A DNA stretch of 64,000 bases, taken from Zygnema cylindricum (lineage: Eukaryota > Streptophyta > Zygnematophyceae > Zygnematales > Zygnemataceae). The translations under genes and the position numbers were made by a program. Shown here piece after piece: positions 43,221 to 62,400 of the stretch (its first letter is position 1; the number at the start of each line of letters is the position of its first letter). The stretch spans positions 30,445-94,444 of the forward strand of contig JBBHKE010001900.1 of NCBI GenBank assembly GCA_037447655.1, read 5' to 3'. The notes under the pieces are model-generated. The model worked only from the letters and a program-made list of their open reading frames with translations, did no database searches and was not told where the DNA came from.

Positions 43221-45525
43221 TTATCTACTTTCTACCACGAGTGGTAGTCGTTTAGAGGTGGGAAGTGGTGGGTTCCAAACCATTTAGAGGAAATTTGTAT
43301 CTTAAACACTTTAATGTGTATTATCTAGATCACAAATAGCAAATCTGGTATAAAGACAGAAAAATAGGTAGACTTTAGGAATATTATTGGTTGAAATTTG
43401 GTCGTAGACTGTGGTAGACTGTGGAGCAGGCGTTTAGTTGTATAGTGGTATGCAAATGGAGATTTGTACGCAATATGAATTTGATGATATAAATAAATAA
43501 TCTGTCGTGTAATGGTGAAAAAAATTCGGTTGATTTTCATGTTTTGTGATAAACATTTCCACACTCCATTTTGTGTTTTCGGATTAACAAAATTGATTGT
43601 CAAATAAACATTTTGAAAGGACAGATTATAATTATCTGTTTTGTCAGTATGTATGTGCAGAAGAATGCAAATTCAGAAATAGATGTTTGCTTCATAATGG
43701 GCCGGCTCTGGAAAGCAAGCAGGGAACCTTCCTTCTCACTGCCTGATACAAAGGTTACACCGAAATAATCCGGGAAAATATCAAAAACCAAAGCAAGTTG
43801 GTAAGCCACTCAATATGAAAATACTAGTCTCGTCCCAATTGTTAGCACAGCCAGGCTCTTATGGAACAAAATTTCTTCACATCATTTTTGTCCACAAGAA
43901 TACTTTGTGTCAATGTAGAGGCCAACTCGAATTATTTGGAAAGAAAAGAAGTGTTAAGGGTGCCAAAGTTGCAAATGGAAGACCATGACACTGTGCTGTA
44001 CATTGCGGGCCGCCTGGTTATAAATTTACAATTCAAATAATTGAAAGGGGCTGGCACAAGCAAGAGATTTTCCAGAATTCTGACATGTGTTCAGATTTTC
44101 TATCTTAACAGCTCATTAGCCATTGCCATTGCAGACGCAGTCCAAAAGAATCAACTACAAGGAACAATCAATCACTTTACACTTCCTTCACAGTAGTTGC
44201 TGCAACAAAATGGCCTCCTGCCTTGAAATCCTAACCACCTTTCAGTTGCCTGTATCAATTTTTTTTCATTTTTCAGAAAGACGAGTGCAGCAGCCTTGTC
44301 ATTAAAATGCAACAAAATCTCCTAGCCCCTGACGCACAAAAAGACCATCTCTACTAGCAAAGCCTACAAGCCAAGGAAACTGGAACTATTAACCAGCTGA
44401 ACATTAGACATCATAATTTGAAATCTATACACCAAGGCAACTTCCCAAACAAATCCAAGTGTAGCTCAAAAACTTGGCAATATTTCCAGAAAGAAAGTGT
44501 TAACCACATCCGCACCCACATTAGTCCTCTACTTTAAGCTCATGAAGAGTGAAACATAAAGTTACAATAAAACGGCGTGGAAAAAGCTGGCAATTTTGAA
44601 GAATCAATAAAAGTAACCAAATAGAGACATACACCTTGCGCGGCATTAGATTATAAATTAAATACCCTGTAGCATTATCACTCTGACCATCTATTACACT
44701 TCCTCATATTCAGGCTCAGGTTTTAGGTTTGGCATTAGCTAGGACCCTAAATCAGAATAGTGGTACCAGCACTACCTCTGATCGGTGGAAGGGATGGGTC
44801 GCTAAATTTATCCCGTCACTTTGCTCCAAAGTCACTCTTTCATATCAATTGCAGCAATAGCATATAACAGTCAGCAAATTGCAAACCGCTAATAAAATTG
44901 AAGTGTACTTCACAACATTTTTGGTGTGTATCTACAACCTCCAGGCTGCAAAACAACTGGAAATATGAACTCTAAAATATCCGAAAACAACACTAAAATC
45001 TACAATTAGCAAACATTTTCCGTCATAACAATAAGGGCACTCACACACTTAAAAAAGACGTTGTAAGACATGAATTAATGCTGTAAACATGAACTTCCTT
45101 CGCCCTTCCCTCTTTAACCCTCTACCCCAAACTGATATATTAGCACCCATTCTATGTACAGAGATTGACATATGTCATACATCTGCCTCCTGGATCTGCC
45201 AACACCGATACAGTTACCGTTACCCTCACCGTTACTGCCGACAGTAGACAATAACAGAAACCGGCAACTAAAACTCACTAAACTGTTTCACAAGTATCTG
45301 CCCCAAAAAGCCAAAAGCTTCTTCATCAACCCTCTCAGGTTGAACAAATGATGGAACCTCCCTCAGGAAACTCAGATTTCCTCTCAGTCTCAGATTTTTC
45401 TGTCCATTTCCCAGAGGATTATTCTGTTGTCCCAGTGGAAACTCCATTCCTTAACTCTTCACGAATGGGACATGCCCAGACTGCCCCTGTTGTCCCCCAG
45501 AATAACTTCTAAGCACATGTTGTCC
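43221..45525. other. Convergent intergenic region between VAC14 and Rab2
   Basis: AT-rich, with no supported exon. It should contain the 3' untranslated regions of both genes. A frame read from the putative last VAC14 exon could also run to a stop at 43287 (YQMGLLNSKIPEFLSK...), which I cannot exclude. Confidence 0.4.
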
Positions 45526-49849
<4,324 letters not shown>

Positions 49850-50393
49850 CACCGCGAATCGTTATTAGTGTCAAAGTTTAAATAGTGTTGAAGAAAATTT
49901 ACCGTAATTGATGCTAATTAAGAATTTGAAATTTTACAAAAAAAAGGTGTATTCTAATTTCGGCGTTTATGCTAATTTGGGAACAGCGAAAATGGAATAT
50001 TCGATGTACGATTATATACAGTAATATGTGTATCCGTACAAAATATTAAAAATTGTACGTGGTTTTTGGCGACGAGGTTGAATCCCATTTTTTTAGGGCA
50101 CGTTCGTATGCATGCACTGTAACAGTAATAGCGGATCGAACTTGTTTATAAATGTGTATTTAGGTGTTATGATTATAGAGTACTAAAATTGGTAGACGTC
50201 CGCGAAAGAATCAAGCTATTTGGAGTTATATTTTAAAAGTTATAGCGATGGGTGTATTTAGGTGACATCGTGGGGTCTAAATAACAAGTGGGTATCATTG
50301 AAACGGGTTAAGGGTCAAATTAGTACCGAAATTACGCGCGTACGTTTCATAAAGTTCTAATGAAACGTTTAGTATGCACGGTGCTTCGTTTCG
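49850..50393. mobile_element. Spacer between duplications, starting with a one-ended MITE
   Basis: The first bases, CACCGCGAATCGTTATTAG, are a MITE left end that shares the TA of the preceding element. The matching right end is absent; the remaining sequence is unique to this spacer. A MITE may have been truncated when the upstream duplicate arose. Confidence 0.55.
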
Positions 50394-50414
50394 TAATCGA
50401 TATTAGGACTATCA

Positions 50415-51219
<805 letters not shown>

Positions 51220-51763
51220 CCTTGGAAGATAGATTGAAGAAAACTTTTGAAGATACACAAGCACAAACAATTTAAGCTTACAAAAGTTAAAAAAAGTTAA
51301 CAAGAAAAATGATAGGAATAGGAGTTTTGCTTCAAAACACGAAGAGACAACTCTGGAAATTTTCCGTTTCCTGGTAAAAATCTGGCGCTGGTAAAATAAG
51401 CTCGAGGAGAAGAAAGTATAAACGTACGGGTTGGCTTCTGTCACTAAATTACTGGCGACAGGCGTCGGCATGTTGGATGATGTGCTGGAAGAACATGATG
51501 CATTACATCTTTTTTTTAACGCGGATTTTGGTAACGCATTGCTGGTTAATTAGAGTTTACACCTTTGCGACTACCCATTTCTGGGGTTACTGTTCATTGC
51601 TTACCCTTATTAGAGTTCATAACACTAATTCGATCACGACATTTTCTGTCGGAACATCATGAAATAATGTTAGCGGCACTATTTAAGGGAGTAGATTACA
51701 ATTTGCCACGTCTCCTTGAAGTAAACTACAGTACAGTACAGTACTGTACTGTACTGTACTGTA

Positions 51764-52380
51764 CACCGTGAATCGTAATTAGAGTAATGAAAAAATTAGA
51801 GTAAAAAAACAAAAAAAAAACAATTAGAGTAATAAACTCTAATTTATGAGATAGAACTTTTTCACAGTCGAAGTTTACTCTAATTTATTTAAGTACTCTA
51901 TATTGGGTTATGTCGGCAATAAATATCCGCGCTGAAATTATAAACACTAAACTACGTAGAAGTACAAAATCTGTCAGTCCGTATAGTTTTGACGTCATTA
52001 TGACGGTAGTATTATTTGTCGCGCTGAATGTCAGTTAATGTTCACACTGACGACGATGCTGTCGACGGACGAGAGTTATGCGAACGGCTTTTTTTCGATG
52101 TGATTGATTTTTCGCTTAGTCCGATTTCACGTGCGAGCGCGATTGTATTAAATCATTATTTGTACTTTTTTACTTTAAAAAGTACAGTTTTGCACGGTCG
52201 AACTTTGTCCGTACTCCACACTATTTAAAAAGAACATATATTACAATTCTGTTACGCTAATTAAACTTACCTAAAGTAGAATAATGAAAAAAATAGAATC
52301 ATCTACTCTATTTGATGTCATAGAGTCGAAATTTCGAGCGACCGAATTAGAGTAATTTACTCTAATTACGATTCGCGGTG
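51764..52380. mobile_element. 617-bp Tc1/mariner-like MITE, duplication copy 2
   Basis: Same length and termini as the element at 49231-49847, TA on both sides, with scattered substitutions. It was duplicated with the segment rather than inserted independently, as shown by its identical position. Confidence 0.9.
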
Positions 52381-52382
52381 TA

Positions 52383-55300
52383 CTGTACATCGCCCTTCGT
52401 TATTATCATTAGTATTATTATTATTGCTATTTTTGGCGGCGTTGAAGTTCGGTTAGGTAGTTTTTTTTTTGGGTACGCTATTTTGTTGGTGCTTTGTACT
52501 TGTTTTTGTTTTTCATCTCCTTTGTGGCTTGCCCTTGTTCGTGCCTTTGTTTCTTTCTTTCATTCGACCTTTTTTTCCTTTTGTTTGTTCTCTCCCCAGT
52601 TTCGTTTCCGCCTCTCTTTTTTTTTTGTTTGTTTGTTCCCGTGTATTCCGATGGTTTACCATCGCGCATTTCTATGAATTCATACGTCTATTAGCGTGGA
52701 GGATTTATTAGCGTTAATGCGTTAAAGCAATTCGTACACTATTCTGTACGATTACTGTGATTTCTGGCGGTAACGGCAGGAATCGGGTATTGTGTAGTCA
52801 CCCTAGTAGCGATTTACAGTGGACCCGCCGATTATAATCCATACTATCTGCGAAATTCGGAGCTAAAATACCAAATCGAAAAGGCAATGATGTGGCTCAG
52901 ACGCATCGTGAAAATGATGTCATTGCCTCCAACTAATGATGCATTTGAAGTCAAAAACACGACACACGGATGTTTGTCCAAGCTTCGAAGCAACAGATAC
53001 CGTATTGGAATTGTACTGTTCTGTGTCGTAATCGAAATACGGAATTACGGGAGTGTGAAATACGGACATTACTCACAGGCCGGGTCCTCAGTACTGTAGT
53101 TGCACGCACGACGTGATCTACACAATTTCGGGTACTTTGCTGAACGGACGGAGCGACCCAAACGTTGACGGTTACGAAGGTAAAGTCATTGTAAACGAGC
53201 GCGTCTATTTCTAAGGCGACCGGTTTTGACCATTATAGCACAGAAGTACAGAAGTACAAGTGAGAACGTACATTGATATTTTCAAGATTCAAGAGGTTCG
53301 TTGTAGCCTTACATTTTTTAGGCTTGGTCAATGGTACGCGAATTAATTATATTACAGCAGTGTACTGCAAGATCCAGTACAGTACAGTACTGTACTGTAG
53401 TGCTCCGGCGTTTAGAGGCTTTCACCTGTATTCGTTTAAATGGCGTTTAGGGATAGTCAAAACGTTTTTTTATTTTATCATTTCGTTTTTTTGTTTTTCG
53501 TTTTATTATCCGTACATAAATTTACGGGCAGGCGGAAATGTTGTAGATATGTGAATACGAAATTACAAAGTTAAGGAATGGAGTGGATATTTTTCTTTTT
53601 GTTTTCCTCTTTTTTTATGTATAGCTATATGATTTAAAAAAAAACAAAAATAGGTTAAGACATATTCACGAGGGTCAAAACGTTTACACGTGGCGCGGTC
53701 GTATAGAGCTTTGGTGTTCGTAACCCAACACGAGTTACAGGATGACAATCGGCAACATCAAAATAGACGCCTGCGCGCATCGTCACGTCACCGTCAACGT
53801 TTTCGACGATTTAGAGATTTCCCGTTCAAAGTCGCCGGAATTATACACATTTGCGTCATGGTCTGCTATTACTCAAAATCCTGTATCAGCTTACCAAGCC
53901 CGTGTAAACGCGGTGCTGTACCTTTTATTTTTGCTTTGTCGCCTTGCACACAAAGCTTCACCTAGCTTGCGTTCATTTTGGCGCAATTGGTATGTATCAC
54001 CTACTTTATTATACATAATAAAGAAAACAAATCGGTGATACAAAAGAGGTCTCAACTGCGGTTGCTTTTTAGAGTGAATCACAAAGCGAAACATGACAGA
54101 ATGTGCACCGACTATCTTACTATCCCATTTTTAGCAGCAATGGGACAGCAAAAAGAAAGTATAAAAAGTTCACACCTTCGAGGTTATGCACAACGAAGAA
54201 AGTTTGAAACATGGCTAAAAGTTTGATAAAAGAAACAATTGACATGCACATATCCTCTAATTCCACATTGCACAAGCGTTCGAATAATTTGCAAATATCT
54301 CTGACGACGTTTTACAAGAAGGATTTATCTCCTACGAGAGGGTTTCGAACATATAATAAATCCGAGTTAAACATGCACGAGCATAAATAATGGATATATT
54401 TAGTTATTTTGTTCAGCATGAGTTGGATCCAACCATTAATTAGTTCGTACCAATCATTTACGATTTGTTCATAAAAATGGTGACACACTTCATGTGTATT
54501 TTGATCTACGTGCCTCAAATAGACACACAGGGAGCACTTTTTTCCACATTTTTTATATTTATTGGTTACTTGTGCCACATACTTCACGTTATTAAGCCCT
54601 AAAACAAGGCAAAAAGAGCAAACTCTTCCTCCCTCCCTCCCTCCCTCACTCTCGCTCCAATTCGTCGATGTGCAATTTCCTTCACAGTTGGGAAAAAAAG
54701 AGGGAGAAAGAAAAGGAATAGGCGGGAATGTACAAGAGAGGAAAGGGAAGGCAAATGGAGGGAAAAATGGGAGGGGGGGAGAGCGATAGAAGGAAAGAGG
54801 TTTAAAGGGGAGGGGGTACAGAGGGATCAGGAGGGGGAGGGGAGTTAGTCGCTCTCTTCTCCCCCCTTCTTCCCCCCTTCCTCTCCCTAAACGTAAACCC
54901 TAATCCTAAAGATGTACATTCTAAACCAAAAGTGCGTAGGCGAGAGGAGGGAGAGAGAGAGGCAAAAATAAAAAAGATAATCACTATCTCTCCTTCCACT
55001 AACCTCTCCTTTTCCCTTTGTATACCACTGTTTCCCCCCGTCTCCTTTTTGCTCCTATAATATCTTTATCTCGTATGTTCCTACCCCGGTCCTCTGTCTC
55101 TCTCCCCTATCCTTGTCCTCCCTCTCTCCCTCTCTCTTATTATTGTCTTCCCTCTCTTTTTTTCCCCTCTCTTTCCCTTTGTACCTTTATCTCCCTCTCC
55201 TTTCCCCCATCCGTCCTCCTCGCCTTTGGCTTTAGGTTGTGAAGCTTAAGGTTTGGGCTATTGAGTTTAGGGCCATAACCTTTTCTCGTTCATCCTCATT

Positions 55301-55443
55301 GGGATGATTGTCCGCAGTATATCGCATCATCGCCCCCCCGGAATAGGGTCGGCACACAACATCCCATCAGTATTGTTGCATGAATGACATCGCCAAATCA
55401 ATCGGTCACTGGGTTGGTGACTATATGCACCTTTGTTTCGCGT
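52383..55443. other. Intergenic, no supported gene
   Basis: Contains a GTACT palindrome (53377-53398), a T/C-rich stretch (52.45-52.65 kb), and purine- or pyrimidine-rich tracts at 54.62-54.98 and 55.02-55.22 kb. Short open frames overlap at 53.69-54.23 kb without recognisable motifs. A telo-box-like AAACCCTAA occurs near 54896. Confidence 0.4.
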
Positions 55444-55889
55444 CAGAGGTCACATTAGAGTACCCGAGTCCGTACCCGATTTGTACCCGACCGGTCGCGT
55501 TGGATCCGGAACGGTTTCGGTTGCCAAATGTTGGTGGCCGAACGGATTCGGCCGGGTGTTAAAAAAATAATAAAAAATGGGTACGGCAGGGTAAGTAATA
55601 AACGAAAAAATGTGAAGGTTCCATAGATATGTACTACTACAGTACTGTGCTGTACTATAGTGTCCACACTATCCAGCATTAGTATACCTTGTACCGATAA
55701 TCTTCACCCCATTCGGGTTACGGGTAGTCGCTACAAATCGAATTTCGGTTTTTTTTTTTTTCGTAAACGCGTTTCGGGTACCGGGTAACAATGGAGGAGC
55801 GTGTAATATCCCGGCCGGATTTCGGGTTCAAAATCAAAATAAAAAATGTCGGATTTGGGTATTTGAAATTTAGACTTTTGTCACTTCTG
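55444..55889. mobile_element. hAT-like MITE, family 2, diverged copy
   Basis: Ends CAGAGGTCACA and TGTCACTTCTG, with interior GGATCCGGAACGG, TTTCGGTTGCCAA and ACGGATTCGG shared with the element at 11219-11678. The flanking 8-mers (tttcgcgt, tttgactg) no longer match, consistent with age. Confidence 0.75.
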
Positions 55890-56259
55890 TTTGACTGTTT
55901 CACGCTGTAGCGTGTTACCTTTGCCCGGTGTGCTGTCCTGCAGTGGATTATATTGAGGGCATGACGGCATGTATTACTGTATCGTGTACGCATGGTTGAA
56001 TGTGGTTGACGCGGGTTCAAATCCCTTGAATTACGTCAGCTACACGTTCTTACACGTTCATTCGGCGATTAAATTGGAATTAGTTATTGAACGAATGCAG
56101 CCATTTAGGAGAGCGTTCACCAGAGTGGCTTTTACGGTTCGTTCTCAAATTGCACAAGTACCGTAGCAAAGTAATATCAACACTGGTATCACCGTAACAG
56201 ACTTTTCTGTTGCCCAGCCATTATTTCTGCCTCCGGCCTTCAGAATCAGCACGGCAGCC

Positions 56260-57531
56260 ATGTCTTCAGACGGAATGGTAAAGCTGAAGAGTTTAGATGA
56301 AGAGATTTTTGAGGTTGAGAGAGATGTGGCTCTTATGTCTGAAACTGTGAAGGGAATGCTTGATGAAGTGTCAACTGATTGTGGAATCCCTCTACCCAAT
56401 GTTACTGCCCGGATTCTTGCTAAAGTGATTGAATACTGCAAGAAACACGTGGACGCCAGCAAAGCATCTGGTGATAAGCCAAGTGCTTCTGCGGAAGAAG
56501 AACTTAAGGGATGGGATGCGGAGTTTGTCAAGGTTGAACAAGCCGTGCTGTTTGACTTGATTCTGGTAAAGTCACGCCCTCACTTAGTGCTTTTTTTTCT
56601 TTATCTTTGTCTATTATTCTGTTCTCCTTGTTTTGATTTCGATGGTATTGTCGATGGACGTTACAGTTATAATGTTTACATATCCTAGGGTTTCTTAAGA
56701 TACATGCTTAATTCCGAGTTTCCTGTTTTCTTGTTGTAAACTGGAGGGAATTTCTCTCTCTCTTTGACACAGTATGTTATGAGTTTGCGTTTGACTAGTT
56801 CCTGAGCAGATGCAGACGACCTGCCTGAAATGTTTTCTTTTCGTTCTATCATCTTCTATGTGAAGTATCTGGAAAAAATCAAATGTCATTGAATACCTGC
56901 TATTTGTAATTTGTCAATATGCTTAGTTTTTCATGTTTAATTACTCTGTGCATCACATGGCTGCTTTAACTACTTTTGTGTTCAGAGGTCATTTTGCTTT
57001 GTGTCAGGGCTTCTTTCATTTAGGTTGAAGTCCTATGTGGTTGACATCGTGAGTGGTCGGATATGTGCTGTTCGTTGATAGGGTAATTCCAAGAGAGAAA
57101 TTTACCCTGATGATGAGGGTGAATCTTACTGTTTTATGAGTAACCGTGCGTATGATTACTCCAAAGCTGTATATGCGATTCACGCTCAGAACGGGGGCAA
57201 AATTTGTGCAGTAACCCTATGGCTGTATTTCGAAAGGAGCAGTGGTTGGGCATCATGGATGTTCATGAATTTATTATATACTTTTGGTCTTGCTTGAGTT
57301 TGTGGAACACATTGTATCGCTGCATTCAACATTATACTTTCTGTGGACGTGTTGCAGGCGGCCAATTATCTCAATATCAAATCTCTGTTGGACCTGACGT
57401 GTCAAACTGTAGCTGACATGATTAAGGGTAAAACTCCTGAAGAGATTAGGCGACAATTCAACATCAAGAATGACTTCACTCCAGAGGAGGAGGAGGAAGT
57501 TAGGCGTGAGAATCAGTGGGCATTTGAGTGA
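56260..57531 (+). CDS. SKP1: SKP1, adaptor of SCF ubiquitin ligases
   Basis: SKP1 links cullin-1 to F-box proteins. Two exons: 56260-56565 and 57358-57531, GT-AG, phase 0, giving 159 residues (plant SKP1 about 155-160). N-terminal BTB/POZ-like fold: [41 protein letters not shown]-terminal F-box-binding helices: [36 protein letters not shown], ending ENQWAFE, the classic plant SKP1 terminus. Start context GCAGCCATGTCT. The intron is 0.8 kb. The F-box/LRR protein at the left end of this window is a plausible partner; they are not neighbours in transcription. Confidence 0.97.
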
Positions 57532-59437
57532 TATGGGGAATTTTGTAGCAGGTTCAATTTCTGTTTGTTTCAGGATGTGATCAGGGGTTTTGTGATATAT
57601 GAGTTTGATGCCCTTTTAATGTCACGGGAGACGCTACGCTTCTTCTGGATATGGCCTTTTTTCAATCCTTGAACATTTTAGCTATAGAGTCCTTATATTG
57701 TGACATACTTTTTTGAACAAGGCATTGCTTTTTATCGGAAAGTAACATCATTGACTTGCAGACATCCGACAAAGTAGAAATGTATTAACCTAAAAAATTA
57801 GTGAAAGCTGTGAAAGCTGTTAGCAATGTTGGTCTATAGAATTCTAATTGAAATGGTAGCACGTGACGTGTATGGATAAGGAACACAAGACAGGAACTGT
57901 CAGTTTGGACGCCGTTCAAGATTATATGTCATTGGGTTTGGAGATTCCCTGGCTAACTCCGTGTTCGTTGCTTAACGAATTTCTGTAATGTCTTTGTTTG
58001 TTTTAAGTCTCTGTATTGTTATGGTTTTGCCAGGCAAATATACCAGTCACTTATGCTGTGGTTAGAAAAAGTCTTGAACTCGTAAAGTCAGAGAGAGCAC
58101 TAACAGCCTTGTACCAATGTAAAAGTTGATGCTGCCTCCTGAAATTTCATGGTTGATGTGAAGATGTTTCCTTCAACTGAAGAGTTTTCCAAGTTTGTTA
58201 AGAAACTTTGGCATTTTGTATGTTGACTTCATATTTTTTAGCTTAGGTGCTAGTTTGTGCTCATGTCCACAGCAATGGTCTTAATGCTATTGAGTTTCCT
58301 ACCCCTTTCTGTTTTACGTATAGCTCGATGCTTCTAACTCAGTCCAAATGTAAGGTGGTTCTGGATGAAATGTACAAAACCTATGTTAGAGATTTCCTCT
58401 GAAGGGTTTAGGGAAAGCCAAACTTGCCAAGCACCAACAACAGGACACCATATTGAGATTTGGAGAGAGATTTTTAATTCGCAACAAATCTGGATCCTTA
58501 GTAGCAATATTATGCGGGGTGAGACAGTGGTGGTTTCAATTGCCATTTGTGGTGTTCCAATTTTTTTCATCATTGACATCTTAGCTAGAACCTTGTGACT
58601 GCAATTCCTATGTACTTCATGCAGACACGTGATTAATGTTTCGCTCGGGACTGGAATGCTTAATAGCATGATAAATGTTCAGCAAGATAAGGCTGGGATC
58701 CTTACAAACTCTGGGTAATTATTGTGCTGGGGTTCTCCTGCCCATTTGGATTAAAGCATGTAAGCATTTAAGCATGCCTTTCCACGCGTTTGTTACAAAA
58801 TCAATGCCCATCCTCCCACAGATGCAGGATTCATGTTATGAGCATCTATGACGCATGAAAAGAGACGGATTCCAGTATTTGGCTAGGGGCGAAATGCCTA
58901 TCATGATGGAGAGTTCTTCGTTTGACTGTCGCTTGTAATAATTGCAACCTTTAAAAAATCATGTTGGTTAAATCTTCTGTGAGGAAAGTGCTTACAGTTC
59001 CAACAAACTTTTGCACTGACGAAGGGCATTACAACGTACCTTTGCCCTATTTGAAGCATTTAATGTTGGTCAAATTATTTTGAGGCTGCAAGCCAAACAG
59101 AAGAGTCTAGGAACATGTAACTAGTCTTGACCACCGAATCGAGGGACGGAGTAGATAAAGAAAAAATGGGAAATTGGGGCCTGAGGATAATGATAACCAC
59201 AAACTAAATGATAAATTTATATAAAGGCTTGAAGCGAAACAAAATAAGTTGCGCAAACTTTGCCAACTTTTAGCATTCTGAGCTTGCTTTTTTTTGAGAA
59301 TTTTGCATCTCACCATTAAAACTACATGAGGAAATCAAGCAACGCAGTTACAAGTTTTGCAATTAAAACATTTCAGTCAGGAAATCGCTTTCTGCCCATA
59401 TATATAAAAAACCAAAATTGGGAAGTCACAAGACATG
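57532..59437. other. Convergent intergenic region between SKP1 and the SET gene
   Basis: AT-rich, likely holding both 3' untranslated regions. No exon, repeat family or RNA gene was recognised. Confidence 0.5.
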
Positions 59438-62400
59438 TCAGTGACATTTGCGTTTGCGTACACCTTCCAAATCTTTACTAACAACACCTCGTTTTAAATC
59501 GCCACTTTCTGACTTCAAAACTTCCAGCCATGTTTCTAAAATTTTCTTCTGCCCGTATCGATAAGCGAAAGCTTTTCGGATGAAAAACCTTAGAGCCTCG
59601 GATTCGCGATTGCAACCATGTTTTCCATTCACCGTTTCTTTAATTTTCCCTTCAGCCATATTAATCTCCTTCTCATTCGCAACAAGGTCAACATCGTCTC
59701 CTAACTTTAAATAAGCCCCTGTTATTCCTGCAGGAACAGTCTTTTCTTTCCTCCCCTCCCCATCTCCCTCCTCTCCCATCTCCTCCCATAGACGCCTATC
59801 CTTTTCAGCATGTCCTCCAGAAATTTCTTTTTTCACTGCCAGAAGCAAACGGCGTAATGCCGCCCTTGCTTTCTTCTTCCTGCAAAAAGACCCCACTAGT
59901 TCTCTCATCTCAGCCTTCTCTCTCCTTTCTGTCTCCCCCTTCTCTCTATCCCTTCTGTCCCCCCCTTCTCTCTCCCTTCTCTCTGTCCCACAATTCCATT
60001 CTTCAGCTGCGTACATGTTTCAGAACAAAATGCTGACTTCACTCACAGCCACTATGACACATGTCGTTGTGTAATTTGGGGCTAAAGAGGACGCCTTGGT
60101 TAAGAATACTTTACCTTGACTGGTTCATTAGTTGCAAAACAAATGCCCTTGAGAGTTCGTCTCCTCCCTCCTGTTTAGACTGGTTACCATCCTCTGTTTT
60201 TTTTTCCTCCGCCTTCACATTTTCTGCCTCCATTTTGACCTAAACACAGTATCACAGGATACAGGAATTAGCGACAGAGGGACAAAATAAAGCCGCTTTT
60301 CTTTTTTTGTTGCTTCCTTCTTCCCCATGGAGTGTTCCTCTACTTTCATTTCAAGATAAGAACCTACTTTTCAGCTATAAAATTGACAAGGTGAGAGTTT
60401 TTGACATACCAGAAAGGAAGAAGCCCCTGCCGCATCCATATCTGATTCGCTCTCCAAAGAACAGATAGCCATGGCTGCCATAAGTCGTGATGGAGACGGA
60501 GGAAGGCTCAAAAAATGCACTTTTCCGACTCCACTTACCTCAAGTAAACGTTCTTTTACATCTACAGGTAGCAGGCAAAGAATTTAAGCACGAGTTGGAA
60601 ACAAAGTAAGGTGCCGTCTCGACAGTATGAAACCATCTGTTTTGCTTTTTCCACCGAAATCCACATAACTCACACTTATTTATGTGCAAGTAAAGTATAT
60701 GCACTCTATAAACAGTACTGGTCTGACTAATTACAGTAAGAGGCATGGTTTAAACCTTTAATATAGAAGCCTCTTGACATATAAGACCGCCACTTGCCAT
60801 GTGGATGCTATACATGATAGTTCTACAGGACACATTTTTAATTAAATTTTTACTCAAAAGAATTCGAATAAGAAAGGTTTGACGCAAAGACGTGGGATAT
60901 GCGCTCCTTTTCGCACTTGCACTAAATGGAAAGTGCCGTTAAAAGATGGCACTTCAATGGATCTTAACCCACTATAACTCAATATTATAAAGATTGAATT
61001 TATGGAAGTTAACAGTGTTATCCCACAAGGATGTGAAAATAAAACTTCTTACCAGCCAAAGGGTCATCAGAGGGAGGAGCCATCGCAATTTCCACGAAGT
61101 CGAAGGGATTATTGAGTTCCACAAGTTTTGCAGATAACTGCAATCCACAAATTTTTGAACTTAAGACTGAGGAAGAGATATCATCAAACATCAATGCAAT
61201 TCATACAAACCACAATATATGATGATTGTTTCTTATGCCGCAAATTGTTTAAAAAAAAGTGCAGATCTGCAACGTACCTGTAAGCATCGGGTTTCGTTAT
61301 CCACCCCATTTATTGCATCCTCAAGAATAGAACCTTTCTGAAGAAAAACAACCCCAACTCACGATTACAATGGGAAGTTAAATTGGAAACAGTTGCAATA
61401 ATTGATGGCTAATCCATAACTTGCCATCCCACTCGCATTCCTTTTCAAAAAAGGCCAAAAAAATAAAAAAATCCAATCAAAGAAGAGTGCCAAAACGGGC
61501 TTGAGTTCAAAAACGGTACCAAAGGAAAGGGCAAAAGGCAAACAAAAAAAATGAAGAAATGAGTTACCTTTAAGTCACAAACTGCTTTCAGAATTAAATG
61601 TGAGGAATCCTCTTCCCAAAGAGGCTCCACTACAACACCCAGTAAGTGAGAGGGCATCCACGACAAAAATGGGGCTAATACCAAGCTTTCTTTCTTGAAT
61701 TCCTCACACTTCATGTTCTTTCCTTCTACTTCCGACTCTTTAAAATCAATAGCCGAATTTAGATTAGACACGTATCGACCATGGAGTTGAAGAAGTGCTT
61801 GTGCCCAACAAAAATTTGTCCATGTCATGACCTGTATTCAATAATCATTTCCACAGTTTCAGCAAGAATTGCTATATTCACAATTTCAGAAAACGATTTT
61901 ACGACTTTCACGTTTAAACTATTATGACTGCACATTTGAAACTGCATTTTTGCTAAAATTTTAGTACAATATAAAAGGCATCTAGAATATATTTGCTAAG
62001 AAAAAATATGAGCTACAAGATATGAGGTATAATACGAAGTTATAGCGTCTTTTTTATAACAATTGCTTCATATTATTCAGTAACAACATTATCAATGCCA
62101 TATCAGCTCACTATTACTATAGTAAAAACAAAACAAACTTGAGCAATAAACAAATGACAGATAAACAACTAGAATTGATGAGAATTCTTCAATATTTTGA
62201 AGCAACTGGAGTAGAATTACCTGAGAAAATTTATGAAGTATTTCTCTCTGCAGAAGTTTTTGCAATAATAAAAACTGTAACCAAAAACTCCCACCTTTCC
62301 CAATTTTCTCACTGGAAACTATACAAGTATAATCGTAAGGCAAACTTTTTAATCCATTTCTTGTATGATACAGCACCACTCCACAGAGTCAAAACGTAGT

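Noticed and set aside
55965-56040. tRNA-like B box (GGGTTCAAATCCC) near 56013
   Set aside because: No complementary acceptor or T-stem and no convincing A box at the right distance.
60112-60189. Extension of a SET-gene exon to a donor at 60115
   Set aside because: Its phase leads to an immediate stop after the junction with the last exon, whereas the donor at 60188 keeps the frame open.
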